Shown here: piece by piece, positions 37,686 to 46,740 of the stretch | How positions within the stretch are numbered: position 1 is the stretch's first letter | Layout: every line of letters starts with the position of its first letter | Source of the DNA: Mesorhizobium sp. LNHC252B00 | GTDB taxonomy: Bacteria; Pseudomonadota; Alphaproteobacteria; Rhizobiales; Rhizobiaceae | DNA length: 64,000 nucleotides | Assembly: GCF_000502955.1 (NCBI RefSeq) | Contig: NZ_AYWO01000025.1 | Coordinates: 1 to 64,000, forward strand | Direction: 5' to 3' | Position numbers and translations under genes: made by a program | The notes under the pieces: model-generated | Seen by the model: only the letters and a program-made list of their open reading frames with translations | The model's database searches: none | Told to the model about the DNA's origin: nothing

Positions 37686-38452
37686 AACACGCCGACATCA
37701 AGGAGGCTGCCGAAGCCCTTTTCAACGAGCAGCGCAATCCGTTCGGCGCCTTTTCGCTCGGCTCCGAAACCCATCACGCCGTCACCATTCCCGATGCCGT
37801 ACGGCGCTGCCGCTGGATCGCCGTCGACATCAACGCTTCCGCTTTTGGCCTGTTCTTCGTCAGCCCCTCGCCCGAACGCGCACGGCTCGTCCCTTGCCTT
37901 GATTCCGACTACCCCGGCATTGCGGTGGCGACGAAATTCATTTCAGGCGCCAATGGCGAGGAGGTCGTGCGCCACACCCGCATCTCGACCGAACCGCGCT
38001 GGTGGACAGACGATGGCCTCGCCGGCATGGCGGAGATGTTCGGCAATCTCGCCTGGACCGAGCAGATGGCGCCGCTGGCGCCCGGCACCAGCGGCATCGC
38101 GTTTCCCGTCCACGCCGACCGTGGGCAGTGCGGCCTTGTCGTGTTCCTCGGATCGGAGATCACCTTGCCGCAGGACGCGCTCTACGAGATCCACGCACGC
38201 TGCTTCTCGCTGTTCGCCGCCGTCGCCCGCATCCGCCCTGGCGATGCCGGCAGGACGCGCGCGATCTCCAAGCGCGAACTCGAATGCCTGAAACTGACCG
38301 CCAATGGCAACACCAGCGAGGAGATCGCCCGGCTCCTGAAACTGTCGGTGCACACTGCCAACCAGTATCTGACCCAGTCGACCCAAAAGCTCAACGCGGT
38401 CAACCGCAACCAGGCCGTGGCCAAGGCGCTGCGGCTGGGGCTTATCGAATAA
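37682..38452 (+). CDS. visR: LuxR-type master motility regulator VisR
   Basis: This 256-residue partner of VisN has a C-terminal LuxR helix-turn-helix (ISKRELECLKLTANGNTSEE, then LSVHTANQYLTQSTQKLNAV). No ATG fits. A TTG at 37682 overlaps the visN TGA (TTGA), which is the most natural start and implies coupled translation of equal amounts. The end lies 5 bp from the convergent hypothetical gene with no terminator visible between them. Either protein alone is probably inactive, as shown for the Sinorhizobium pair. Confidence 0.88.
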   Translation: MKHADIKEAAEALFNEQRNPFGAFSLGSETHHAVTIPDAVRRCRWIAVDINASAFGLFFVSPSPERARLVPCLDSDYPGIAVATKFISGANGEEVVRHTRISTEPRWWTDDGLAGMAEMFGNLAWTEQMAPLAPGTSGIAFPVHADRGQCGLVVFLGSEITLPQDALYEIHARCFSLFAAVARIRPGDAGRTRAISKRELECLKLTANGNTSEEIARLLKLSVHTANQYLTQSTQKLNAVNRNQAVAKALRLGLIE

Positions 38453-38457
38453 AGCAA

Positions 38458-38934
38458 TTAGAGGATTGGCCGGCGGCCGTCGGAAGCGATCGATGTTCCG
38501 CGAAAGGCCCGCGGCTCGACCTTGCGGATACGCGCCTGTTCGATGACCACCTCGAGCAGGGCCGTGTTGTGCTCCGGGTCTTCGCCCGGCTTCTCGAACG
38601 ACACGTAGTTGACCACCACCGACGCGCCGTTCTCGCTCAGCGTCAGCTGGAAATAGACGGTGACCCCAGGCGGCCTCAACTCCAGATCAAGCACGATGCG
38701 CGGGCTGCCGGTCCAGTCGACATGCGCCTCGCCGCCATGGCCGAGCCGCAGTGTGCCAGGCATGAAGAACAGCTCCACCGCTGAATCGACGAGATCCGAC
38801 AGGCATGCGAAATGTTCCAGCCGGATGAACGCTATATAGTCGGCGACATCGATCAGCCTCAGTTCACCCACCACCTGCTCGATGGCACTGGCGACGATGA
38901 TCTCGCGGGATTTTGCATGCGGTTGACGGTTCAT
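38458..38934 (-). CDS. hypothetical protein at the end of the flhB operon
   Basis: This 158-residue soluble protein has no signal or membrane segment. It is rich in beta strands (RIVLDLELRPPGVTVYFQLT; ASVVVNYVSFEKPGEDPEH) after a helical start. Its ATG overlaps the flhB stop by 4 nt (ATGA), so it is the last gene of the motA-fliM-fliN-fliG-flhB operon. A conserved unassigned gene at this place is known in rhizobial flagellar clusters, and a motility role is inferred from that only. Confidence 0.8.
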   Translation of the reverse strand: MNRQPHAKSREIIVASAIEQVVGELRLIDVADYIAFIRLEHFACLSDLVDSAVELFFMPGTLRLGHGGEAHVDWTGSPRIVLDLELRPPGVTVYFQLTLSENGASVVVNYVSFEKPGEDPEHNTALLEVVIEQARIRKVEPRAFRGTSIASDGRRPIL

Positions 38935-40013
38935 GAAATCTGTCTGCGCTCAGCCTTTTTCGAGTAGACGATCCGCACCAGTTCGGCGACGGCCTGGTAG
39001 AATTGCGATGGGATCACACTATCGACCGAAACTTGCTTGTACATGGAGCGGGCGAGCGCCACGTCCTCGAAGATCGGGATGTTGTTTTCGCGTGCGATCT
39101 CGCGGATTTTCAGCGCCACCAGATCCTGCCCCTTGGCCAACACCATTGGTGCCGAGTCCTCGTCGCGCACGTATCTTAGCGCGATCGAAAAGTGCGTCGG
39201 GTTGGCGATGATCAGCGTCGCGCGCGGCACCGCCGTCATCATCCGCTTGCGCGCCCGGTCGCGCGCCAGCGAGCGCAGTCGCGACTTGACGATCGGATCG
39301 CCCTCGGACTGCTTGAACTCGTCCTTGACCTCCTGCTTGCTCATGCGCAGATCCTGCTTCCAGTGGAAGCGCGACCAGACGATGTCGACTGCCGCGATCA
39401 ACCCCATGACGAAGACGATCGCCACCAGGATGTCGACGGCAATGCCGCGGATGACGAGTCCGAAAGCGACCGGATTGGTGATCATGCCGGCGAGCAGCTT
39501 GCGGTGGTCTTCCGACAGAGTGAAGCTCAGCACGACGATGGCAAAGCCGACCTTGCCGAGTGACTTCAGGAACTCGACCCAACCCTGAATGCCGAACAGC
39601 CTGTTCCACCCCTTGGGGATCGAGATGCGCGAGAATTGCGGCCGCACCCGCTCGCCGACGAACTGCGGCATGTTCTGGAACACCGAGGCGCCGACACCGG
39701 CGACAGTCAGCAGCACGAACAGGCTGATGACGGCCCGGCCCACCTCGAAAATGACAGTCCTGTAGAGCGCGATGACGTCCGTCTCGGTGTCCATCGGCCA
39801 CGCTTCCGGCTTCTCCAGGAACATCGACAGGAACATGCCGAGATCGATGACCGCGTCCTTGGCGTAGAAGACGGTGAACACCAGTATGGCAACGAACGAT
39901 GCAAGGAGCGCCGTTTCCCGCGAATGGGGCAGTTTGCCCTGTTCGACAGTGTCGCGGATCTTCTTTTCCGTCGCCTCTTCGGTTTTCGAGTCCTTGTCGA
40001 CCGCGTCAGCCAT
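38931..40013 (-). CDS. flhB: flagellar export switch protein FlhB
   Basis: This 360-residue component of the flagellar type III export gate has four hydrophobic helices in the first 220 residues and a cytoplasmic tail with the autocleavage site NPTH (Asn271 to His274). The sequence after it (FSIALRYVRDEDSAPMVLAKG) is also typical. FlhB switches export from rod/hook to filament subunits. It starts 9 bp after fliG and overlaps the next gene by 4 nt. Confidence 0.97.
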   Translation of the reverse strand: MADAVDKDSKTEEATEKKIRDTVEQGKLPHSRETALLASFVAILVFTVFYAKDAVIDLGMFLSMFLEKPEAWPMDTETDVIALYRTVIFEVGRAVISLFVLLTVAGVGASVFQNMPQFVGERVRPQFSRISIPKGWNRLFGIQGWVEFLKSLGKVGFAIVVLSFTLSEDHRKLLAGMITNPVAFGLVIRGIAVDILVAIVFVMGLIAAVDIVWSRFHWKQDLRMSKQEVKDEFKQSEGDPIVKSRLRSLARDRARKRMMTAVPRATLIIANPTHFSIALRYVRDEDSAPMVLAKGQDLVALKIREIARENNIPIFEDVALARSMYKQVSVDSVIPSQFYQAVAELVRIVYSKKAERRQIS

Positions 40014-40022
40014 GGCGCGATC

Positions 40023-41033
40023 TTAGGCGGCGTCTTGGGTCGACGGAAGTTCGAAGGCGCCTTCGCGCGACAGCCGGATCGTCGTCGTCACGATCGTCTT
40101 GCGTGCTGCTGTGATATCGGCAAGAGGAACTCCTTCCGAACCTTGTCCGAGTTCGGCTTCGATCATGCGCCGCGACCGCGCGCCGATCGCCGACAGCACG
40201 GATTCGGCAAGTCCCGCCTGCGCGCCGCGCAAGGCCAGTGTGACCAGTTCGGTCGATAGCCCGTCGAACAGCAGCACCCGCGCTTTCTGGGTGAGCAGCG
40301 GCAGGTCATCGAAGGCGAACAGGCGGGCCCGGACACCATCAAGGTCGGGCGTGCCGGCGGCCTCCAGATCCTGCATGACCTCCTCGAGCAGCGGCTTGTC
40401 CAGTTCGTTGAGAACGCTGGCGACACGCGCCTGCCCGGCAGAAGTGTCTTTGGTCGAGGTTTCCGCCAACACGCTGGTGCGCAGCCGGTTTTCGACGATC
40501 TTGCTGGCGGCGTCCGGAACATTGGCCATCGTCACCATGCGCTTGATGATTTCGCCACGCATCGGCTTGGTCAACGTCAGCAGCACGCTCGCCGCAACCT
40601 GCGGCGCCAGCTTCGACAGCACCATGGCCGCAGTCTGCGGGTGCTCGCCCGCCAGGAAGGCGCCAAGCCGCGCCGGCTCGAGCTTTTCGAGCTCGGGCCA
40701 GATGGGCGGCGGGCCTTCCGGGGCGACTTCGAATCTCTTGTCGCCCATGATCGCGCTCATCTCTTCGGGCGACAGCGACTCGTTGAGGATGGTGTCCATC
40801 CTGTCGGCGGAATCGAGCAATCCCGCCCCTTCGGTGAACTCGGCCTCGAACTCGGCGACGATGCGCTCGAGATCGCTTTGCGGAATCGTCCGCAGCAGTC
40901 GGGCGCCCTCGATCAGCGCCTTCAGTTCTTCCTGCTTGAAGAATTTCAACAGGCGGCTGGCCGACGGCTTGCCCATCGCCACCAGTATGGCGGCTGCTTT
41001 CTGCGCGCGGGTCAAGGTAGCCGGCGTCGTCAT
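40023..41033 (-). CDS. fliG: flagellar motor switch protein FliG
   Basis: The 336-residue protein has an N-terminal domain (RAQKAAAILVAMGKPSASRL), a middle EHPQTAAMVLSKLAPQVAA motif (the conserved EHPQ at about 137) and a C-terminal torque-generating domain (FAFDDLPLLTQKARVLLFDGL). It binds FliF at the membrane ring and couples to MotA. The ATG at 41033 is preferred; an upstream in-frame start adds 12 residues unlike the family. The gene order fliM-fliN-fliG keeps the switch complex together. Confidence 0.95.
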   Translation of the reverse strand: MTTPATLTRAQKAAAILVAMGKPSASRLLKFFKQEELKALIEGARLLRTIPQSDLERIVAEFEAEFTEGAGLLDSADRMDTILNESLSPEEMSAIMGDKRFEVAPEGPPPIWPELEKLEPARLGAFLAGEHPQTAAMVLSKLAPQVAASVLLTLTKPMRGEIIKRMVTMANVPDAASKIVENRLRTSVLAETSTKDTSAGQARVASVLNELDKPLLEEVMQDLEAAGTPDLDGVRARLFAFDDLPLLTQKARVLLFDGLSTELVTLALRGAQAGLAESVLSAIGARSRRMIEAELGQGSEGVPLADITAARKTIVTTTIRLSREGAFELPSTQDAA

Positions 41034-41076
41034 GCCACTCGCCTTCGCTGCCACCGGCAAGCTCCGCAACCCATGT

Positions 41077-41463
41077 CTAGGCGCCCTTCGTGCCAGCGAT
41101 GATTTCGGTCAGCCTGATGCCGAAGCGCGACGGATCGCTTTCCAGCACGGTGATCTCGCCGCGCGCGATCTTGCGGCCGTTGACCACAACGTCGACAGGT
41201 TCGCCGATACGACGATTGAGCGCCACCGTCGAGCCCTTCTGGAGCGCCATCAGGTCGGAGACCGGCATCTCGGTGCTGCCGAGGATGATCTGAACATCGA
41301 CGGGGATGTTCATGATGACGCTTGAATTGGCGCCGGAGGCCGCCCTGAACGCCGCATCCGGCCGTTGTTCCTCTTCGTGCAGGACCCCGCGCAATTCTTC
41401 AATGGCACGGTCGAGTTGCTCGTCCGGCTGGTCGAGGTCGGCTTCCACCTTGGTCTTGGCCAT
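41077..41463 (-). CDS. fliN: flagellar motor switch protein FliN
   Basis: This 128-residue protein has an acidic N-terminal tail of about 50 residues and the SpoA-type C-terminal domain ([20 protein letters not shown], then [29 protein letters not shown]). It forms the lower C-ring with FliM and gives an export-dock for FliH. It follows fliM by 15 bp on the same strand. Confidence 0.95.
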   Translation of the reverse strand: MAKTKVEADLDQPDEQLDRAIEELRGVLHEEEQRPDAAFRAASGANSSVIMNIPVDVQIILGSTEMPVSDLMALQKGSTVALNRRIGEPVDVVVNGRKIARGEITVLESDPSRFGIRLTEIIAGTKGA

Positions 41464-41478
41464 GATTGTCTCCAGTGC

Positions 41479-42426
41479 TCAGGCGCGTCCGGCGGCAGCC
41501 GGCATCAGCCCGTCGATAAAATCCTGCCCGGCATCGTAGGGATGCTTGATTCGGACGGTATAATTCTGTCCCAGTTTGCCGAATTCGCAGACGAACAGCG
41601 TCTGGCCGCGGGCACTGAGACGCGCCTGGGATTGCGCCGTTTCCTCGAATTCGATGACCTGGCCGATGTCGAAGTTGGCGAGGTCGCCGAGCGTCAGCCG
41701 GGCCAGTGGCATGGTGGCTTCGAGCGCTACCGTTGAGCGCATCACCTCTTCCGAGAAGCGCGCGCGCCAGCTGGCGTTTTGATCCTTCTCGCTGACCGCG
41801 GCAACGCCGTCCCGACCGGCCAGCACGATACGCTGCGGCATCGTCACGGTGATGCTGCCGCTGTCGGCCGGCGTCGAGACGCCGAGGACGATGCGCAGTG
41901 CGGCGCCGTCGCGCAGCACGTGTCGCTTGGCCTCTATGCCAGACATCGCCCGCGGCGCCGGAAGCCGGAGCTCAAGCGAGCGCCGACCGGATCCGTTCAG
42001 CGCCTGCGCGACCTGTTGAAACACCATCGTCGAAACGTCGGTCTCGATCGGCGACAGGTCACGCTCGATCGGCGACACCGGCATGTCCGGGTCACCCCCA
42101 AACAGCGTCGAGACCATGATGGCGATCGCGGCGCCATCGATGACGAGGGTCACTGCATCGGAAGACGCTGGCGAGGCAACGACGGTCATCGCGAAATTCT
42201 CACCGGCGCTGGAACGCGCCTCGGGAACGCGGCTGATCTCGACCGCTTTGAGATCGACAATGACCGGAACGCCAAGTTCGCCGGTCAGGCTTTTCTGCAG
42301 CAGCGGCACAGCGCGTTCAGCCATCGCCCGGCCGGCGTCGATGACCTGGGCTGCCTCGCCGCTGTCGCCGACGAGGCGCTCGATGATCAGCGAACGCGCT
42401 TCCGATGGGCTGCCTGGACTGGTCAT
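41479..42426 (-). CDS. fliM: flagellar motor switch protein FliM (divergent)
   Basis: The 315-residue protein has a middle CheC-like domain (SRVPEARSSAGENFAMTVV; STLFGGDPDMPVSPIERDLS) and a C-terminal SpoA-like domain (LARLTLGDLANFDIGQVIEF). Position between motA and fliN supports FliM. The canonical N-terminal CheY-binding peptide (LSQxEIDALL) is not present; the protein begins MTSPGSPSEARSLIIERLV instead. Rhizobial FliM proteins are known to be diverged. This matters for how CheY-P would slow the motor. Confidence 0.9.
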   Translation of the reverse strand: MTSPGSPSEARSLIIERLVGDSGEAAQVIDAGRAMAERAVPLLQKSLTGELGVPVIVDLKAVEISRVPEARSSAGENFAMTVVASPASSDAVTLVIDGAAIAIMVSTLFGGDPDMPVSPIERDLSPIETDVSTMVFQQVAQALNGSGRRSLELRLPAPRAMSGIEAKRHVLRDGAALRIVLGVSTPADSGSITVTMPQRIVLAGRDGVAAVSEKDQNASWRARFSEEVMRSTVALEATMPLARLTLGDLANFDIGQVIEFEETAQSQARLSARGQTLFVCEFGKLGQNYTVRIKHPYDAGQDFIDGLMPAAAGRA

Positions 42427-42458
42427 GACGGTGCAGGGACCGATCTGTCGCGCATCGC

Positions 42459-43334
42459 TCAGGCGGCCTTCTTTTCGACGGCGCCGGTGTTCATGGTGCT
42501 CTGCTCGACGGCGTCGATCGTCGGTCGTTCGTAGGATGAGATGGTCTTGCGGCCGAACTCGATCGCCACCTGCGGCAGCGCGCCGTTCATGTAGGCCAGA
42601 AGCGTCTGCTTGACGATGATATAGAGGCGATTCTTCTTCTCACGCACCGTCTTGATCTTGGTGGCGACAGGCCCGACCACCGCGTAGGACAGGAAGATGC
42701 CGAGGAAAGTGCCGACCAGGGCCGCGCCGATCAGTCCGCCTAGGATTTCCGGCGACTGGTCGAGCGCGCCCATCGCCTTGACCACGCCAAGAACTGCAGC
42801 GACGATGCCGAGCGCCGGCAAGCCATCGCCAACCGCGATCAGCGCGTGATAGGCCTTCATCTTGTCGGATTTGATGGTCTGGATTTCCTCGTCCATCAGC
42901 GCCTCGATCTCATGCGAGCGAGCATTGCCGATTATGATGATGCGGCAGTAGTCGCAGATGAAATGCGTCAGATCATGGTTCTTGAGCACGGTCGGGAATG
43001 CCTGGAAGATCGCCGACTCCTCGGCATTGTCGATATGGGCTTCGACCTCACTGCGCGACTTCGAGCGCAGCTCGCGCATCAGTGAGTGCAGCACGCCCAG
43101 CGTTTCGAGATAGTCCCGCTCCTTCGGCACAGCCTGCTTGAACGCTTCGAGGATGGCCTTGCCGGTGTCCTTGACCGTCTTCATCGGGTTGGCAACGAGG
43201 AAGGTGCCGAGCGCCGCACCGCAGATGACCACGGCTTCCCACGGCTGTACCAGCACATGAAGATGGCCGCCCATGGCCATGAAGCCGCCAAGGACGCAGC
43301 CGAGCGTCACCACAAGTCCAATCAGAATGCCCAC
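42459..43334 (-). CDS. motA: flagellar motor stator protein MotA
   Basis: This 291-residue inner-membrane protein has four hydrophobic helices (starting [20 protein letters not shown]) and the large cytoplasmic loop between helices 2 and 3 ([40 protein letters not shown]). The [17 protein letters not shown] segment with the conserved Pro forms the proton channel with MotB. It is the first gene of a five-to-six-gene minus-strand operon, divergent from the DUF1217 gene across 147 bp. Its partner motB is 16 kb away, as in other rhizobia. Confidence 0.97.
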   Translation of the reverse strand: MGILIGLVVTLGCVLGGFMAMGGHLHVLVQPWEAVVICGAALGTFLVANPMKTVKDTGKAILEAFKQAVPKERDYLETLGVLHSLMRELRSKSRSEVEAHIDNAEESAIFQAFPTVLKNHDLTHFICDYCRIIIIGNARSHEIEALMDEEIQTIKSDKMKAYHALIAVGDGLPALGIVAAVLGVVKAMGALDQSPEILGGLIGAALVGTFLGIFLSYAVVGPVATKIKTVREKKNRLYIIVKQTLLAYMNGALPQVAIEFGRKTISSYERPTIDAVEQSTMNTGAVEKKAA

Positions 43335-43481
43335 GAAAGGTCCTTCCGCATTTCACATCAGGAGCAAGGAATAGCCCTCGTGCCTTGTGTGAGGCTTGAA
43401 TCGAAGCCGCCGGATCCGATTCAGTTTCGCGCAAGGAAGTAGGGATATTGTCCTGACATAGCTTCGGCCGGAGGCACGTTT

Positions 43482-44603
43482 TTGCTGAATACCTTTACCA
43501 GCTACCAGCTCATCACCAAGGACATCTCGAAGTCGATCGACAGGATCGAGCAGCAGCCGGTGGTTGATCGCGACACAAAATATTATCTCGCCAACATCAC
43601 CAAGGTGAAATCGATCGACGATTTCGTCAAAAATGACCGTCTGTTCAAATACGCCATGAAGGCCTACGGGCTCGAGGACATGGACTACGCCAAGGCCTTC
43701 ATGGTCAAGGCCCTGAAGGAAGGCGTCTCCAATCCCGACAGTTTCGCCAACAAGCTGACCGATAAGCGCTATGCCGAATTCGTCAGCGCCTTCAATTTCG
43801 CCGCCAACGGCGCCAATGCGACCATCTACAACAAGACGCAGCAGATGGTGACCAAGAACTACGCCACGCAGGCGGCAATCGCCGGCCTCGATCCGGCTTC
43901 GGCCTATGTGAAGGGCGAGACCACATACTATCTCGCCAACATCACCAAGGTGAAGTCGATCGACGATCTGATGTCGAACGACCGGCTCTACACATATGCC
44001 CTGGCTTCTTTCGGTCTCGATTCGGCGACGGAGGACAAGGACCTCATCAAGCGGGTTCTGCAAGGTGGCGTCCGCGATCCTGACAGCGTCGCCAACAAGA
44101 TGACGGACAAGACCTACGCCGCACTTGCCTCCGCCTTCAACTTCGAAGCCTATGGTGCGAACACCACCACCATCAATCCGGCACAGCAGCCCACCGTCGA
44201 CAAATACATGCGCCAGAGCCTCGAAGAGGATGCCGGCAACACCAACCAGGGCGTGCGGCTGGCGCTTTATTTCGACCGCAAGGCGCCTGATATCACCAGC
44301 TGGTTCGACGTGCTGGCCGACACCGCGCTTGCCAGCGTCGTGCGCACCGTGCTCGGGCTGCCCGACTCCTTCGCCACCGCCGATGTCGACAAGCAGGCGC
44401 AGCTGTTCGAGCAGAAACTCGACATCTCGGATTTCTCCGACCCCGAGAAGCTCGGTAAGTTTCTGACACGCTTCACCAGCATGTACGAGATCAACAACCC
44501 GACGTCATCGGCGGTCACCTCGGTCGGCGTGCTCTTTGCGCAGCCGATCACGGTCGGCATCTCCACCGACCTGATGATGGCCATGCAGAAGCTGAGGTTC
44601 TGA
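43482..44603 (+). CDS. DUF1217 flagellar-cluster protein with an internal tandem repeat
   Basis: The 373-residue protein begins at a TTG with a perfect GGAGG 7 nt upstream; no ATG fits. Two tandem copies of an 80-90 residue module are visible: TKYYLANITKVKSIDDFVKN onward (about residue 29) and TTYYLANITKVKSIDDLMSN onward (about residue 147), each ending NPDSFANKLTDKRYAEF or DPDSVANKMTDKTYAAL and then SAFNF. A more diverged third module follows (LYFDRKAPDITSWFDVLADT). DUF1217 genes sit in rhizobial flagellar clusters next to flgF, but their role is not established. No export signal is seen. Confidence 0.85.
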   Translation: MLNTFTSYQLITKDISKSIDRIEQQPVVDRDTKYYLANITKVKSIDDFVKNDRLFKYAMKAYGLEDMDYAKAFMVKALKEGVSNPDSFANKLTDKRYAEFVSAFNFAANGANATIYNKTQQMVTKNYATQAAIAGLDPASAYVKGETTYYLANITKVKSIDDLMSNDRLYTYALASFGLDSATEDKDLIKRVLQGGVRDPDSVANKMTDKTYAALASAFNFEAYGANTTTINPAQQPTVDKYMRQSLEEDAGNTNQGVRLALYFDRKAPDITSWFDVLADTALASVVRTVLGLPDSFATADVDKQAQLFEQKLDISDFSDPEKLGKFLTRFTSMYEINNPTSSAVTSVGVLFAQPITVGISTDLMMAMQKLRF

Positions 44604-44610
44604 GAGCATC

Positions 44611-45333
44611 ATGCGGGACAGTCTGTACGTCGCCCTTTCCTCGCAGATCGCGCTCGAGCGCCGCCTCGATACGATCGCCGACAATGTCGCCAACGCCTCG
44701 ACGATCGGTTTTCGCGCCACCGGCGTGAAGTTCGAGGACGTCGTCTCCGGCACCGGGTCGAAATCGGTGTCCTTCGCATCCTCTGGCAAGACCTATCTTT
44801 CCGGCGCTCACGGTGCCTTGAGCGAGACCGGAAATCCCTTCGATTTCGCCGTCCAGGGCGATGCCTGGTTCGCCATCGATACACCTGTCGGAACTGTCAT
44901 GACCCGCGACGGGCGCTTTTCGATGAACGAGAACGGCGAACTCATGTCGATGGAAGGCCACGCTGTGCTCGATGCCGGCGGCTCGCCGATCCAGCTCGAT
45001 CCGCGCAACGGTCCGCCCAAGGCCGGGGCCGACGGTTCGCTGCGCCAGAACGGTCAGCTTGTCGGCTCGATCGGTCTCTACAATTTCGATCCGGGCGAGA
45101 ATTTTGTCCGCTACGGCAATTCCGGCATCGTTCCGGCACGCACGCCTGAGCCTGTTGGCGATCGCTCCGATATAGGCATCGCCCAGGGGTTTCTCGAAGA
45201 ATCCAACGTCAATCCGGTGCTGGAGATCACCCGGCTGATCATGGTCCAGCGCGCCTTCGAGAACACCGCTGCCCTTATGCGGCAGACCGACTCCTCCACT
45301 GACGAGGCGATCAAGACGCTCGGCTCGAAATAG
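44611..45333 (+). CDS. flgF: flagellar basal-body rod protein FlgF
   Basis: The 240-residue protein has the N-terminal rod/hook motif (YVALSSQIALERRLDTIADN, then VANASTIGFR), the central flgEFG beta domain and the conserved C-terminus (LEESNVNPVLEITRLIMVQR). It forms part of the proximal rod. It starts 7 bp after the DUF1217 stop and is followed by fliI after 3 bp. Confidence 0.95.
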   Translation: MRDSLYVALSSQIALERRLDTIADNVANASTIGFRATGVKFEDVVSGTGSKSVSFASSGKTYLSGAHGALSETGNPFDFAVQGDAWFAIDTPVGTVMTRDGRFSMNENGELMSMEGHAVLDAGGSPIQLDPRNGPPKAGADGSLRQNGQLVGSIGLYNFDPGENFVRYGNSGIVPARTPEPVGDRSDIGIAQGFLEESNVNPVLEITRLIMVQRAFENTAALMRQTDSSTDEAIKTLGSK

Positions 45334-45336
45334 TCC

Positions 45337-46740
45337 ATGTCACTTGACCAGCCATCCCTGCGCGCATCCGAAAGGCAGCTCCAGCCAGCCCCGAAAGACC
45401 GGCTTGCCGCGCTGGAACGGGTATGGCAGCGTTTCGCCGACGCCGAGACGCTACTCAAGCGCGGAGGCCGCGTCACCGAAGTCACGCCCACGCATTACAA
45501 GGTGCACGGCCTATCCGATTTCGCCAGGCTCGGTGACATCGTCGAGCAGCGCGGCCATGGCGGCACGCGCCATGGCGAGATCGTCAAGATCAGCCGCGAC
45601 GAAGTCGTCGTGGCGCCCTTCGAACGCAGTGCAGATGCCGGCATCGGCGATGCCGTGTTCCGCCGCGGTCCGCTCGCGGTGGCGCCGCATGCCTCGTGGC
45701 GCGGCCGTACCATCGACGCGCTCACCAGGGCAATCGATGGCGGCGCGCCGCTCGTCAGGGGTGACGACGCGTCGAGCGGCGCCCAGACGACGCCCGGCGC
45801 AATGACGCGGCAGCGTGTCGGCACCGCCTTCATGACCGGGGTCAAGGTCATCGACATCTTCACGCCGCTCTGCTTCGGCCAGCGCCTCGGCATCTTCGCC
45901 GGCTCCGGCGTCGGCAAGTCGACGCTGCTCGCCATGCTTGCCGGCGCCGACGCGTTCGACACCGTCGTCGTGGCGCTCATCGGCGAACGCGGCCGCGAAG
46001 TCCGCGAATTCCTCGAGGACACGATCGGCGACAGCATGGCCAAGACCGTCGCCGTCGTCGCCACCAGCGATGAGAGCGCCATGATGCGCCGTCGCGCGCC
46101 GGACACTGCCATGCGCATTGCCGAACATTTTCGCGATCAGGGCCACCGCGTGCTCCTGGTGCTGGACTCGATCACCCGCTTCGCCCACGCGCTGCGCGAG
46201 GTGGCGACGGGAACCGGCGAGCCACCGGTCGCGCGCGGCTACCCGGCTTCGGTGTTCACCGAACTGCCCAAGCTGCTCGAACGTGCCGGGCCAGGCACGG
46301 AAGGCAAAGGATCGATCACCGCCATCATCTCCGTGCTGGTCGACGGCGACGACCACAACGATCCGGTCGCTGATTCCGTGCGCGGCATCCTCGACGGTCA
46401 CGTCGTGCTCGACCGCACGATCGCCGAACAGGGCCGCTACCCGCCGGTCAATCCGCTGTCGTCCATATCGCGGCTGGCCGACAAGGCCTGGAGCGCCGAA
46501 CAGCGCGCGCTGGTGACAAGACTGAAGTCGATGATCTCGCGGTTCGAGGATACGCGCGACATCCGCCTGCTGGGTGCCTACCAGGGCGGCGTCGATGCCG
46601 AGCTCGATATTGCCGTGCGCCAGGTGCCGCTGATCTACGAAGCGCTGACGCAAGCGCCGAAGGACCGCCCGTCAACCGATCCGTTCTCCGATCTCGCCCG
46701 CCACCTCAAGAGCAAGCTGAATGCCGATGCCGGAGACTGA
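45337..46740 (+). CDS. fliI: flagellum-specific ATPase FliI
   Basis: The 467-residue ATPase has Walker A GSGVGKS (about 189-195), the ERGREVREFLED loop, Walker B VLLVLDSITRFAHA and the downstream GYPASVFTELPKLLERAG segment. It powers early steps of flagellar protein export with FliH. The final 20 nt overlap the next gene. Confidence 0.97.
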   Translation: MSLDQPSLRASERQLQPAPKDRLAALERVWQRFADAETLLKRGGRVTEVTPTHYKVHGLSDFARLGDIVEQRGHGGTRHGEIVKISRDEVVVAPFERSADAGIGDAVFRRGPLAVAPHASWRGRTIDALTRAIDGGAPLVRGDDASSGAQTTPGAMTRQRVGTAFMTGVKVIDIFTPLCFGQRLGIFAGSGVGKSTLLAMLAGADAFDTVVVALIGERGREVREFLEDTIGDSMAKTVAVVATSDESAMMRRRAPDTAMRIAEHFRDQGHRVLLVLDSITRFAHALREVATGTGEPPVARGYPASVFTELPKLLERAGPGTEGKGSITAIISVLVDGDDHNDPVADSVRGILDGHVVLDRTIAEQGRYPPVNPLSSISRLADKAWSAEQRALVTRLKSMISRFEDTRDIRLLGAYQGGVDAELDIAVRQVPLIYEALTQAPKDRPSTDPFSDLARHLKSKLNADAGD

